DNA from: JANXQE01 sp035294005
GTDB lineage: Bacteria; Verrucomicrobiota; Verrucomicrobiia; Limisphaerales; UBA8199
NCBI GenBank assembly: GCA_035294005.1
Contig: DATGLT010000188.1
Span: 1 to 64,000 of the forward strand
Reading direction: 5' to 3'
DNA length: 64,000 nt
Positions 26,151 to 34,948 of this stretch are shown here, piece after piece. The notes beneath the pieces were generated by a model. That model did no database searches and was not told where the DNA came from. It saw only the letters and a list, made by a program, of their open reading frames with translations. The translations under genes and the position numbers were made by a program. Every line of letters begins with the position of its first letter. Positions within the stretch are counted from its first letter, which is position 1.

Positions 26151-27946
26151 GAGGTCGGTTCCGAATTATCGGTGCGATGCCATCGCAAAGGGAACCAGGC
26201 GTGAACTTCGGTCCCCTGGCCGGGCGAGGAATTGAATTCGAGGCCGCCTCCGGCAAGGCTGGTTCGTTCTTCCATGCTTAACAGGCCCAGGCTGGCGCCC
26301 TGGACGGCCTCATTGCGCAGGGCGGTGACGTCAAAGCCCACACCGTCATCCCGGACCAACAGGTGCAAGTGGCCATTGCGCTGGCTTAAGTCTACCGTCA
26401 CCGCTCGGGCGTTCGCATGACGCACCACATTGGTCAGCGCTTCCTGTGCGACACGGAAACATTCGGTTTCAATGACAACGTCCAGCCGGCTTTCGAGACT
26501 TGCCGGCTTAAACTCGGCTCGCAGGCCGGTCAGGGCGGCCTGCCTGTTTGTGTACCACCTCAAGGCCGGTTCCAACCCCAGGTCGTCCAGAATAGAGGGC
26601 CGAAGATTTAGCGAAAGGTCGTGAACCTGTTCAAGCACGCGTTCAACGGCCTGAATACTGTCCTCCAGCCGTTGTCTTTTTGCCGCCGTGTTGGAGGAGC
26701 GAAGCGCCGCCTGGAGATTCATTTCAGCGACAGTCAAGCTCTGCCCAATTTCGTCATGCAGTTCCCTGGCAATGTGCCTGCGCTCCGTTTCCTGCACCTC
26801 GACCAGCCTGTGGGACAGGACTTGCAGTTTTTGAGCGGCGCGTTGCCTTTCGAGTTCGCGTTGTTCGAGGGCCTGCGCCATTTGGTCAAATGCCAGGGTC
26901 AGCTGCCCCAGTTCATCATGTGTATGGGCAACACCCGTGCGCACGGACAAATCGCCCAACGCCAGTTGCGCGCTCGAACGCGCCAGCGCTTTAACCGGAC
27001 GCAGAATCAGCAGCTTTCCTCCCGCCAAGCCAATCAAACAAGCGGAACCCGCCGCAATCGCCAGCCAGATTAAGTTCGTGCGCAACGCCCGGTCTGCCTG
27101 GGCAAAAAGAACCTGGCGCGGAATGCTTAAGACCGAGACGACTTCACCCTTAGCCAAGCCGCTCATTCTGGATTGAAAGGCATAGAACGTCTGCATTCCC
27201 TCGGGCGTTTGGCGCTCCAAAACGCCGCCGGCGCGGCCAAACACGTCCGCAAGCAAGCCCGGGTCGGCCAGCGGCTTGCCGATCCAGCTCTCAGGGGCCG
27301 GGTATCGTGTCAAAACCGTTCCCGCCCGATCTAATTCGGTCCAGGTTGCACCTGTGGGAAGCTGGCCAGGCAGTTCAGTGCCGAACCGGTCGAAGTACTG
27401 AAGGTCCAATTCGGCAAAGACCAGCCCCAGAAGCGCACCCGAATGGCTGAGCACCGGGTAGCCGAAGCTGATCGTGGCCGGAGCAGTTCCGGCAGGAAAA
27501 GAGCCAATGGTGAAGGCATGGTTCCTGAAAGCTTTTTGAACGAAATCCCTGTCCGCCAATTTTTTGCCAATGACAGGCCGGGCGCTGGCCAGGACGTCGC
27601 CGTTGGTTGTCAGAACACCGAGGTTGGCGAAACGTGGATAGGTAGCGAACAAATCATCCAAGCCCTTTTGACAGCGCCTTGGATCAAATGAATGAACGTA
27701 GGAAGATTCTGAAACTGCCAGGAGCAATTGGCGCGTGCTGCCGATGAGCTGTTCCTCATCCCGGTTGGCGATATTCTGCAGTTCGCGCGATTTGTCGCGC
27801 CAGGCTGCTATTGCGCGCCGGCGATCTTCCCCCGCCGTGTGCAACATCAGCACAACAAGAGGGGCACAAGCCAATACGACCAGCGCCAACAGCCGGAATC
27901 GCAGGCCCGAAAACACCCGGGCGACCGAAGCGGCAAGGCGTTTCAC
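26147..27946 (-). CDS. Sensor histidine kinase with periplasmic Cache-like domain, HAMP and HisKA_3
   Basis: The 599-residue protein has an N-terminal TM segment (RFRLLALVVLACAPLVVLML), a periplasmic double-Cache-like sensor domain (for example YPRFANLGVLTTNGDVLAS), a second TM near residue 295 (WLAIAAGSACLIGLAGG), a HAMP linker, and a NarX-type kinase core: ETERRHIARELHDEIGQSL with the phospho-accepting His in R-E-L-H-D-E, then VRDDGVGFD and LGLLSMEERTSLAGGG. It phosphorylates the overlapping response regulator gene product. The Cache fold usually senses small extracellular ligands; the ligand is unknown. Confidence 0.93.
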   Translation of the reverse strand: MKRLAASVARVFSGLRFRLLALVVLACAPLVVLMLHTAGEDRRRAIAAWRDKSRELQNIANRDEEQLIGSTRQLLLAVSESSYVHSFDPRRCQKGLDDLFATYPRFANLGVLTTNGDVLASARPVIGKKLADRDFVQKAFRNHAFTIGSFPAGTAPATISFGYPVLSHSGALLGLVFAELDLQYFDRFGTELPGQLPTGATWTELDRAGTVLTRYPAPESWIGKPLADPGLLADVFGRAGGVLERQTPEGMQTFYAFQSRMSGLAKGEVVSVLSIPRQVLFAQADRALRTNLIWLAIAAGSACLIGLAGGKLLILRPVKALARSSAQLALGDLSVRTGVAHTHDELGQLTLAFDQMAQALEQRELERQRAAQKLQVLSHRLVEVQETERRHIARELHDEIGQSLTVAEMNLQAALRSSNTAAKRQRLEDSIQAVERVLEQVHDLSLNLRPSILDDLGLEPALRWYTNRQAALTGLRAEFKPASLESRLDVVIETECFRVAQEALTNVVRHANARAVTVDLSQRNGHLHLLVRDDGVGFDVTALRNEAVQGASLGLLSMEERTSLAGGGLEFNSSPGQGTEVHAWFPLRWHRTDNSEPTS

Positions 27947-28039
27947 TTCCCCAGACTACCACAATCGGCGGCCAAAAAAAGCGTGTTTTCACCCCTCCGT
28001 TGTTAAAATCAGGAAACGAGTCTACCGGCCTTCACCGAA

Positions 28040-29902
28040 CTATTTTTGCTGCACCCGGTAAAAGGCCCACGGCAGGTTCGCAGCCAACGGGACCGACTGG
28101 CTGACGCTGGTTTGGGTGTAAGTGCTTACCGGGTACCAAACTGCACTGGGCCCCAGGTTTGTTGTGTATTGCACCTGGTAGCTGTTGCCGACTTGACCAA
28201 AGACAGTCAACGCGTGGCCTGATCCGCCAGTTGCGGTTGCCTGGACAATGGGCACGTTGTTAATTACGGCAACCTGTCCGGAATTCAGAAATGTATTCCA
28301 ATAGGATGCGGAGCTCGGTTTCAATGCCGTCAATTGGGTTACTGGCAAAGCGATCAATGTAGAAGGCTGAATTCTTTGCGATTGAAACGTGATTGATCCG
28401 AGAAGGTTGGAGCCCTGGAAACCTTGAGGCGAGGAGCTTTGAACATTCACTACCACGGTATTGCCCTGGACTTTTAACGAGCTGTTAGTTGCCCCCGGAG
28501 CGGAGATCGACAGGGTCGGGTTCGAAAGTGTGTTAGGCCATGGCATCGAGAAACTCAGGTTGGTAACGCCTTCACTGGACGAGAGCATAATCGGAATGGA
28601 ACCGCTTTGGCCTGCCTGAATGCTGGTCGAGCCGAGACTCAAAGACGCATAGTCCTGAACGACGATCTGCACCGTCTCATTCGTGCTCATCTGCGGATTT
28701 GTCGAATCGACTATTTTAACGCTCACGAAATTTGTCGTGGAGGCCTGGCCTGGGGTTGGAGTCCAAACAATGTAAGTGATGCCTCGACGCGACACCAGCT
28801 TAAGTCCCGCGGGGGCTCCCGGCATCAAGCTAATGCTCACTTTATCAGAGGCCGAGGGCGGGTTGAGCACCAGGCGCAGCGCGGAATTCGGCGCCACGGC
28901 AGCGTTGGTGAGCACGCCGGGAGTGATGGCCTGGCTTACCGTGACCTGGAACGAGACGCTGGTCGTGTTGTTCGTGGGCTGACTGTCGCTGACGGTAACT
29001 GTAATTTTCGATGTTCCAAAAGCGTTCGTGGCCGGTGCAAGCAACAACGATCCTGTGCTGGAGGGATTGGAGTAAGAAACGACGGGCGCGGGCACCACTC
29101 CAGGATTGCTGGAGCTGGCGGTAATTGACAGGTTTGCTGACAGATTCGTCTGGCCGGATGTGATCCCAGTGAGATTGATGGTCATTGGACCTGAGTTCTC
29201 GTTGAGCATAACGTCGCTCAGCAGATCAATCGTGGGCGGGTTATTCACTGGAATGACCGAGACAGTAAAAGAACGGATGACTGTGTTGCTGACCGTTGCA
29301 CCGTCGTCCACCATAACGGTAATGACACTCGATCCGTACGAACCGGGCACAGGGGTGAACGTCAGAATGCCGATGGGGTCCGGGCTCGAGTAATCGATAG
29401 CGGGCTGCGGAATCACACCTGGATTGCTCGAGAAAGCGCTGACCGTCAGCGACTGCGTTTCGGAAGCCGACCCGCTTGTGACTCCAGTCAAATAGACCGT
29501 TTGTTCAGGCCCGTCCTGGGGAATGTTCAAATCGGCAATGGGGTCCAACGTGGGCGCGACATTCGGTGAGGCCACAGAATACGACGCCTCGGCTGAATAA
29601 TCGCTTTCCATTCCGGCCGACGTGTAGGTTGTGGCCGCAAAATAATAAGTGCCTCCCGAACACAGGTTGGACACGATCGCGGTCGTCGCGTTTCCGACCG
29701 CAAGGACATTCGTGTAGGTTCGGCTTGCCGGACCATAATAGACGTTGTAGCCGGTTACGGTTGCATCGGGGCTGGGGTCCCATGCCAGGACGACCGCCGC
29801 TCCTGGGCTGGCCTTCAGTTGCGAAGAGCCTGCTAGCAATCCGAACCACATACAAACGTGAGCCGCGCATCTCACCCCTTGAAGTAAAGTTGTTCGTAAC
29901 AT
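28040..29902 (-). CDS. Secreted FN3 / repeated beta-sandwich / cohesin-like protein with C-terminal F-Y-R module
   Basis: From the ATG at 29902 the protein is 620 residues with a signal peptide (MLRTTLLQGVRC..MWFGLLAGSSQLKA). An FN3 domain follows (VVLAWDPSPDATVTGYNVYY, then GGTYYFAATTYTSAGMESDY), then two cadherin-like repeats with matching phrases (ASSNPGVVPAPVVSYSNPSS and AFSSNPGVIPQPAIDYSSPD), a cohesin-like region (SLGSTSIQAGQSGSIPIMLS), and the terminal module YQVQYTTN..AFYRVQQK. The frame is open for 44 more codons to 30034, but that stretch lacks a signal sequence and is Arg/Trp-rich, so it is probably not translated. Extracellular binding or scaffolding role inferred. The FN3 is paralogous to that at 19303-19896. 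Confidence 0.86.
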   Translation of the reverse strand: MLRTTLLQGVRCAAHVCMWFGLLAGSSQLKASPGAAVVLAWDPSPDATVTGYNVYYGPASRTYTNVLAVGNATTAIVSNLCSGGTYYFAATTYTSAGMESDYSAEASYSVASPNVAPTLDPIADLNIPQDGPEQTVYLTGVTSGSASETQSLTVSAFSSNPGVIPQPAIDYSSPDPIGILTFTPVPGSYGSSVITVMVDDGATVSNTVIRSFTVSVIPVNNPPTIDLLSDVMLNENSGPMTINLTGITSGQTNLSANLSITASSSNPGVVPAPVVSYSNPSSTGSLLLAPATNAFGTSKITVTVSDSQPTNNTTSVSFQVTVSQAITPGVLTNAAVAPNSALRLVLNPPSASDKVSISLMPGAPAGLKLVSRRGITYIVWTPTPGQASTTNFVSVKIVDSTNPQMSTNETVQIVVQDYASLSLGSTSIQAGQSGSIPIMLSSSEGVTNLSFSMPWPNTLSNPTLSISAPGATNSSLKVQGNTVVVNVQSSSPQGFQGSNLLGSITFQSQRIQPSTLIALPVTQLTALKPSSASYWNTFLNSGQVAVINNVPIVQATATGGSGHALTVFGQVGNSYQVQYTTNLGPSAVWYPVSTYTQTSVSQSVPLAANLPWAFYRVQQK

Positions 29903-30106
29903 CTGAGTAACGACACGTGCTATGCATAACTTTTGCCAATGCTGGTACAGGGCGCCGGCCAGGGTGAGATTCCAAGTCCGTGGCCGAAGCGGCACTGTCC
30001 TAAAACGAGACCCGAGTGGCTGAAGGCGGGACAAAACGCCTCATTCTTGAGCAGATGCCCACTCTCCTTGATTTACCGCAAAGGGCTAGTGCAGTAGAAG
30101 TTGCGA

Positions 30107-30376
30107 ATGAATTGGCGGACGTGGCTCAATCCTGCGCGCCGTGCCATTTACCCGGGCACGGGCTTTGCTATTCCACTGCGCATGGCCATTGTGCTTATCT
30201 CCTGGGTGTCCATGTCGATGTTCTTCTGTCTAGCACTGGTACGAGCCGCCGCGCGCCGGTACTTGCTTGGGACAACACCCGCAGAAACTGAGACGTTAAC
30301 ACCCCAACCCGCGCCGGCGGTCAGCGCAGCACCCGCAATGCGTGAACACCGGCCTGCGGTCGCCGTTATTTCCTGA
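30107..30376 (+). CDS. Small hypothetical membrane protein
   Basis: An 89-residue frame from the ATG at 30107 (MNWRTWLNPARRAI) contains one good transmembrane stretch (LRMAIVLISWVSMSMFFCLA) flanked by Arg clusters (RAAARR), and a C-terminal Pro/Ala tail. The hydrophobic helix with positive flank is more protein-like than the overlapping frames. There is no recognisable family. It lies alone between the secreted FN3 gene (divergent) and the exopolysaccharide genes. It could be spurious. Confidence 0.4.
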   Translation: MNWRTWLNPARRAIYPGTGFAIPLRMAIVLISWVSMSMFFCLALVRAAARRYLLGTTPAETETLTPQPAPAVSAAPAMREHRPAVAVIS

Positions 30377-30622
30377 GTTTTCTCCGTAGTTCCACTGATT
30401 CAGTTTCCGTACTTCCCGGAATTGCACCTTTTTTTGCTCAGAGCAAAGTAGTATCTGTTTGGAACCCGACCTGAAAGTTCTGGCATGAATGCTGGAATCG
30501 TTTGGCGCTTGTTTCACGAAAGCGCTTCTTGAGCTTTGGTGGCAACACGGAGCCATGCTGTTCAAGGCTCGTTACAGGCGGTATGGGGTGGCACGTGGTC
30601 GAATTCATCCGTGGTGCATTGT

Positions 30623-31360
30623 ATGGAGAAGCAGCAAACAAGCGGTCATTTGGGGAGCAGTGAAGGGACGTCTGGCCTTCCGGCATGGAAACGAACTTTT
30701 GATTTATGCCTTGTGTTCGTTCTTTTGCCGGGCTTGCTGCTTTTGGGCGGCCTGGTCGCGTTGATCATCAAAGCGGGCTCTCGCGGGCCAATTTTTTTCC
30801 GGCAACGCCGGGTGGGGTATAAGGGACGCGAGTTCGTTTGTTTTAAATTTCGCACGATGCGTGTCGACGCGGATGTGGATTCACACCGCCGGCATACCCA
30901 GGAGTTGATTCGATCCAAGACCCCGATGGTTAAGCTGGATGCCAAACGCGATCCCAGAATGGTCCCTTTGGGCGGCATTCTGCGCGTGACCGGGTTGGAC
31001 GAATTGCCGCAATTGCTGAACATAATTCGTGGCGAAATGAGCCTCGTAGGCCCGCGACCTTGCATTCCTTATGAGTGCGAAGCGTATCAGGCGTGGCATT
31101 GGCAACGGTTTGATGCCGTGCCCGGGCTGACGGGCCTGTGGCAGGTCAGCGGAAAAAACCGTACGACCTTCGAACAAATGGTACGGCTTGACATCGAATA
31201 CGCGCAGCGAAAAAGTCTTTGGCTGGATGCCCGAATTGTGCTCAAAACCGTACCGGCGTTGTGGGGACAGTATTGCGACCAACGCGCCGCCCGGTCGCGT
31301 CACTCGACTGCGGCTCCGGCCCGCGCTCGGTCGTCCGCAGAATGTTCCACCGTCTCATGA
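30623..31360 (+). CDS. Bacterial sugar transferase (polyprenyl-phosphate phosphoglycosyl transferase)
   Basis: The 245-residue protein shows one membrane anchor (LCLVFVLLPGLLLLGGLVAL), FFRQRRVGYKGREFVCFKFR, the catalytic GLDELPQLLNIIRGEMSLVG and PGLTGLWQVSGKN. This is the monotopic PGT (WbaP C-terminal/PglC) fold, with D-E as the catalytic dyad of the family. It transfers a sugar-1-phosphate to undecaprenyl phosphate to begin exopolysaccharide or O-antigen synthesis at the inner membrane. The ATG at 30623 (MEKQQTSG) is preferred to an upstream in-frame start at 30536 because the preceding residues are not family-like. A hexapeptide acetyltransferase gene follows, but no glycosyltransferases, Wzx or Wzy are nearby. 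Confidence 0.9.
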   Translation: MEKQQTSGHLGSSEGTSGLPAWKRTFDLCLVFVLLPGLLLLGGLVALIIKAGSRGPIFFRQRRVGYKGREFVCFKFRTMRVDADVDSHRRHTQELIRSKTPMVKLDAKRDPRMVPLGGILRVTGLDELPQLLNIIRGEMSLVGPRPCIPYECEAYQAWHWQRFDAVPGLTGLWQVSGKNRTTFEQMVRLDIEYAQRKSLWLDARIVLKTVPALWGQYCDQRAARSRHSTAAPARARSSAECSTVS

Positions 31361-31437
31361 GGGGACGCGGTTACCCGGGTTAACCGCTCCTCTGCCAAGC
31401 GCCATCTGTCCCAAACCGTTCGCTTCCTTCCAAGCCC

Positions 31438-31926
31438 ATGAATGATGCCCCGTACCGATGCATTGCGCCCGATGTTAAATTGGGGCAACGCGTAAAGATC
31501 TTTGCGTTCACCAATCTTTATGGGTGTGAGATCGGGGACGATGTCAAAATCGGGACCTTTGTCGAAATTCAAAAAGGGGCTCGCGTAGGCAGCCGCTGCA
31601 AAATTTCCAGCCATTCCTTTCTGTGTGAAGGCGTAACCCTCGAGGATGAAGTATTCGTTGGACACGGAGTTATGTTCATTAACGACCGTTTTCCGCGGGC
31701 AACCACCGGCGGTGGCGCTCTTCAGACGGAAGCCGATTGGGCTTGCGTGCCGACGGTGATCAAGCGCGGCGCTTCGTTGGGATCCAACTGTACCATTCTG
31801 TGCGGGGTCACTGTGGGCGAGGGAGCCATCGTGGGGGCCGGGAGCGTTGTGACGAAAGATGTCCCGGCGGGGGCCGTGGTCGCAGGCAATCCGGCGCGCA
31901 TTCTGCCAAAGCGAAAAGCGGTTTGA
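31438..31926 (+). CDS. Left-handed beta-helix acetyltransferase (WlbB/WbpD-like)
   Basis: The 162-residue protein is built of hexapeptide repeats ([LIV]-G-x4), for example VKIFAFTNLYGCEIGDDVKI and LGSNCTILCGVTVGEGAIVG, ending VVAGNPARILPKRKAV. The block VMFINDRFPRAT resembles the WlbB/WbpD group, which acetylates the 3-amino group of UDP-2-acetamido-3-amino-glucuronate for surface polysaccharide. The exact acceptor is not provable here. ATG start, 77 bases downstream of the sugar transferase gene. Confidence 0.87.
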   Translation: MNDAPYRCIAPDVKLGQRVKIFAFTNLYGCEIGDDVKIGTFVEIQKGARVGSRCKISSHSFLCEGVTLEDEVFVGHGVMFINDRFPRATTGGGALQTEADWACVPTVIKRGASLGSNCTILCGVTVGEGAIVGAGSVVTKDVPAGAVVAGNPARILPKRKAV

Positions 31927-32030
31927 GCGGCATCCCCGCGCCGCCCATGCAACCCGAATAAGCCGGCAATACGGCATGTCGACACTGGATTTCAAAGAGT
32001 GCAGTCTCGGGATAGAAGAGGGCTGATTGT

Positions 32031-32735
32031 ATGCCGAGTGAATATTCACGGACGCAACCCATCGTCGTCAGCGGAATATCCAACCGGGAATTTCTCGAGC
32101 GTTACGCCGAGGCCGGGCGGGTTGGGTTATGCAACGGCGCAACACTGATTGACCGGGCGATCTGCCGGGCTCAGCGGCGTCTCGATCGCAAGGACGAGTG
32201 CGGCGCGTGGTCGCATGTTTTTCTTTTTCAGGGCAAACGCGCCGATGGACATCATTGGGTGATCGAATCCGATTTGCAGATGCACCGGAAACACTTCCAG
32301 TTCGGCGTTCAAGAGAACCGGATTTCCAAGTATTTCAATGAGGATCTGTACCGGAGCCTGGCCGTTTTGGACTTTGGCCTATCCGCAACCCAGGTGGCGG
32401 ATTTGTTGAGCGAAGCGATCGATCTTGCGGCCAACCGGGCTCGCTATTCGCTTCGTGAGTTGGTCGGTACACTGCTTGCCCTTCGCCACACTGAACTACG
32501 CAATCGTGAAAACCTGCTGGCCAGGGAAAAATCGATGTACTGCTCGGCGTTTGTTCAATGGGTTTTCCGAAAAGCCGGGCTCGACCTTGCACCCGGATTG
32601 GATTTCAAGAACACCACCCCGAAGGATATCGCTGGGACAGCATTGCCACATACTGCGTATTGGTTAATGCGCGAGATGCCGGTGCGCAAAACGCACTTTC
32701 CGCGTTTGAAGCTGCGACCTCGCCGAGCGGAATAA
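32031..32735 (+). CDS. Permuted papain-like (YiiX/YebB-type) cysteine hydrolase, putative
   Basis: The 234-residue protein shows the residue order expected of circularly permuted NlpC/P60-like enzymes: His62 in WSHVFLF, an acidic residue Glu79 in HWVIESD, and Cys171 in KSMYCSAFVQWVF. That Cys block, with an aromatic-rich helix after it, is typical of YiiX/YebB amidases and lipid-processing relatives. No signal peptide is evident, so it is predicted cytoplasmic or released by another route. It follows exopolysaccharide genes on the same strand but 104 bases away. Family placement is by motif order only. Confidence 0.65.
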   Translation: MPSEYSRTQPIVVSGISNREFLERYAEAGRVGLCNGATLIDRAICRAQRRLDRKDECGAWSHVFLFQGKRADGHHWVIESDLQMHRKHFQFGVQENRISKYFNEDLYRSLAVLDFGLSATQVADLLSEAIDLAANRARYSLRELVGTLLALRHTELRNRENLLAREKSMYCSAFVQWVFRKAGLDLAPGLDFKNTTPKDIAGTALPHTAYWLMREMPVRKTHFPRLKLRPRRAE

Positions 32736-32842
32736 GCGATTGCTCGCGCCGTGAGCCGTTTTCCATCGCGTGGGGTAAATCCCCCATTGTGGCTGGGGCT
32801 TCTTAGGGAAGCGTTTGTACCGGTAAAACAAACAGGAGCATT

Positions 32843-33247
32843 ATGAAACAAAATCCAAAATGGTGGACCAAAGACAACGACTCGGCCTGGGACCGCGTCA
32901 AAGCAGCCTTCAAGAGAGATTGGGACCAGACAAAACACGATTTCGGCGGCAAACAACCCGATACGGACCAGAATGTGAACGACACCGTTAAACAGGCTTC
33001 AGGAAAAGAACCGATCCCGCCTCGAGGCCAGCCCACGTACGAAGAGGTCGAGGATGCATACCGTTTCGGGTACGGAGCCCGCTCTCATTACAAGCAGCGT
33101 TATTCATCCTGGAACTCCCAGCTCGAAACACAACTCCAGCAGGATTGGCGCGAGACGCACAGCGACCGTGACTGGCAGCATTACCGCGATTCCGTCCGGC
33201 GTGGATGGGACTACGACGACAACCAAGGAATGCGCAAAGCTGCCTAA
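32843..33247 (+). CDS. Small hydrophilic hypothetical protein, Trp/Tyr/Asp-rich
   Basis: The 134-residue protein (MKQNPKWWTKDNDSAWDRVK) is strongly hydrophilic and rich in Trp, Asp, Lys and Gln. It has two related stretches (SAWDRVKAAFKRDWDQTKHD and QLQQDWRETHSDRDWQHYRD) and a YGARSHYKQRY segment. AGGAG sits 6 bases before the ATG and an intrinsic terminator follows at 33291-33333, so it is a self-standing expressed unit. The composition resembles small stress-related proteins found in many soil bacteria, but I recognise no named family. Confidence 0.8.
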   Translation: MKQNPKWWTKDNDSAWDRVKAAFKRDWDQTKHDFGGKQPDTDQNVNDTVKQASGKEPIPPRGQPTYEEVEDAYRFGYGARSHYKQRYSSWNSQLETQLQQDWRETHSDRDWQHYRDSVRRGWDYDDNQGMRKAA

Positions 33248-33290
33248 ACGCGTTTTGCTTCGGTAGCGCTGGGACAGGCGAGAATCTGCA

Positions 33291-33333
33291 AGCGCGGCGG
33301 CCCTGAGGTTGCCGCGCCTTTTTCTTGTTTTTA
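33291..33333 (+). terminator. Intrinsic terminator after the small hydrophilic protein gene
   Basis: A perfect 7-bp GC stem (GCGCGGC at 33292-33298 with GCCGCGC at 33311-33317) and a 12-base loop are followed by a T-rich run (CTTTTTCTTGTTTTT). It lies 44 bases past the stop of the gene at 32843-33247. Confidence 0.88.
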
Positions 33334-33464
33334 GTTATGGCGGAAACATGCAAGAAACATCGGTAACCTCAGCGTTCCGAGATGCGTCTGAGATGTGCCG
33401 AGCAGTGTCCGTTTATCGCTTCACCAAACGCTGAACATTTCAACTAAATCGACGAAAAGTCATT

Positions 33465-34163
33465 ATGACCAAGAACTTACTTGTTGCGGGACTGGGTTTC
33501 ATCGCCTGTTCGCTCATCGCTGCCGAGCCTAAGGAAACTGTCGCAAACGCCGCGAAGAAACTGGCTGATAGCGACAGCTACAGCTGGAAACAGACTATCG
33601 AAAACGCAGGAGGTGGCGGTTTCGGCGCTGGCACTTCGGAGGGAAAGTATCAAAAGGACGGATACACATGGCTCTCGATGACGATGCGGGACAATACAAT
33701 TGAAGCCGTGAAAAAGGGCGAGAAAGGGGCCATCAAGAACGAGGATGGCTGGAAATCGCTCAGCGAAGTCGCCAATGGCGACCGTGGCCCGGGCACTTTC
33801 ATGGCACGACGGCTGCAAAATTTTAAAGTTCCCGCTGTTCAAGCTGCCGAACTCGCAACCCGGACAAAAGACCTCAAGCAGGACGGTGATGTCGTTTCGG
33901 GGGATCTGACCGAAGAAGGCGCGAAGTCTTTACTGACATTCGGTGGCCGCGGTGGCAATGGCCCGGAAGTCAGCGGCGCGAAAGGGTCTGTTAAGTTCTG
34001 GGTCAAGGACGGAGTCCTTTCTAAATACCAGACGAACGTGAAGGGCACGATCAGTTTCAATGGAAACGACCGGGATGTGGATCGGACTACCACAATTGAG
34101 TTCAAAGACATAGGTTCGACGAAGGTCACCGTGCCCGAAGAAGCAACGAAGAAGCTCGATTAG
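33465..34163 (+). CDS. Secreted hypothetical protein
   Basis: The 232-residue protein starts MTKNLLVAGLGFIACSLIAA, a signal peptide probably cleaved before EPKETV. The Cys at position 15 does not sit in a convincing lipobox. The mature part is beta-rich, with a Gly-rich loop near residue 50 and phrases such as VSGDLTEEGAKSLL and SVKFWVKDGVLSKYQTNVKG. That arrangement recalls LolA/LppX-like beta-sheet carriers, but the similarity is too weak to assign. It lies 26 bases upstream of a zinc-ribbon membrane protein gene, a likely operon. Confidence 0.8.
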   Translation: MTKNLLVAGLGFIACSLIAAEPKETVANAAKKLADSDSYSWKQTIENAGGGGFGAGTSEGKYQKDGYTWLSMTMRDNTIEAVKKGEKGAIKNEDGWKSLSEVANGDRGPGTFMARRLQNFKVPAVQAAELATRTKDLKQDGDVVSGDLTEEGAKSLLTFGGRGGNGPEVSGAKGSVKFWVKDGVLSKYQTNVKGTISFNGNDRDVDRTTTIEFKDIGSTKVTVPEEATKKLD

Positions 34164-34189
34164 CCCCTGAAGCGCAAGGTCCCGCGCCT

Positions 34190-34759
34190 ATGCCAGACTT
34201 GAAGTTCTCTTGTCCCAAGTGCGGCCAGCACATTTCATGTGGCGAGGCCTGGCGCGGGCAAACTGTTCAGTGTCCTTCCTGCCAAACCGGAATTAAGGTT
34301 CCGGAACCCGAGGCGGTTTCTTCCGCTTCGGGTTCGGCCGGTGGAGGCGTAAGGCTCGCGGCAGGCGTTACACAGGTTGCCAGGGCGAGCTCGAACGCCC
34401 CAGCCACTCAAAAGCGCATTCAACCTCGTGGTCCAAAGTCGACCAACCCCGCGGTTCGATTGGCGGGCATTGCTCTTGTCATCATTGTGCTCGCCGGACT
34501 CGGCCTGAAGTTCATACCCGCGTTGGTCAACCAGGCCAAGGACCTCGGCACATCCAAGAGCTCCAGCGCAGGGTCCGGGAATGCCGCTCCTGGCAGCGCC
34601 GGTGGGGGACCCCTGGGGGAAGTCAACGGGGCCATGGACGTTTCCGACGCATTGGATGGCAACTCAACAAGGGCGCGTCCCGCCTCGGGCAGGCAGCCGG
34701 CAAATGCTCAGCTTGGTCGGGCGGCCGTTACAAATAACCTGCCGAAACGAGCGCCTTAA
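34190..34759 (+). CDS. Zinc-ribbon single-pass membrane protein
   Basis: The 189-residue protein opens with a four-Cys zinc ribbon (FSCPKCGQHI, then VQCPSCQTGIKVPEP, the MJ0042-like pattern common in Planctomycetes and Verrucomicrobia). A low-complexity linker, one TM helix (LAGIALVIIVLAGLGLKFIP) and a Gly/Ser/Ala-rich tail follow. The ribbon is cytoplasmic and the tail outside if the positive-inside rule holds. No enzymatic domain is present. Function unknown. It is probably cotranscribed with the secreted protein gene just upstream. Confidence 0.78.
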   Translation: MPDLKFSCPKCGQHISCGEAWRGQTVQCPSCQTGIKVPEPEAVSSASGSAGGGVRLAAGVTQVARASSNAPATQKRIQPRGPKSTNPAVRLAGIALVIIVLAGLGLKFIPALVNQAKDLGTSKSSSAGSGNAAPGSAGGGPLGEVNGAMDVSDALDGNSTRARPASGRQPANAQLGRAAVTNNLPKRAP

Positions 34760-34948
34760 GATCTGGTTTTGTCCTAATCCGGTGTCCGCGTGGGCCATCT
34801 TTGCGTCGGCGCTCGTGCTGTCAATGTCGCCTGTGGATAATAAAAGTCGGCTTTAGATAACGATTTCGGTTTTGGACAATTCTTTTGGTTTGCCGCGCCC
34901 GGTCTTCAGGAGGTTGATTACCCTTGGATAGTTGAAACCTGACTGACT

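Noticed and set aside
30016..30291. 91-codon plus-strand frame overlapping the small membrane protein
   Set aside because: The overlapping frame at 30107-30376 has a clear transmembrane helix with positive flank; this one has no such feature.
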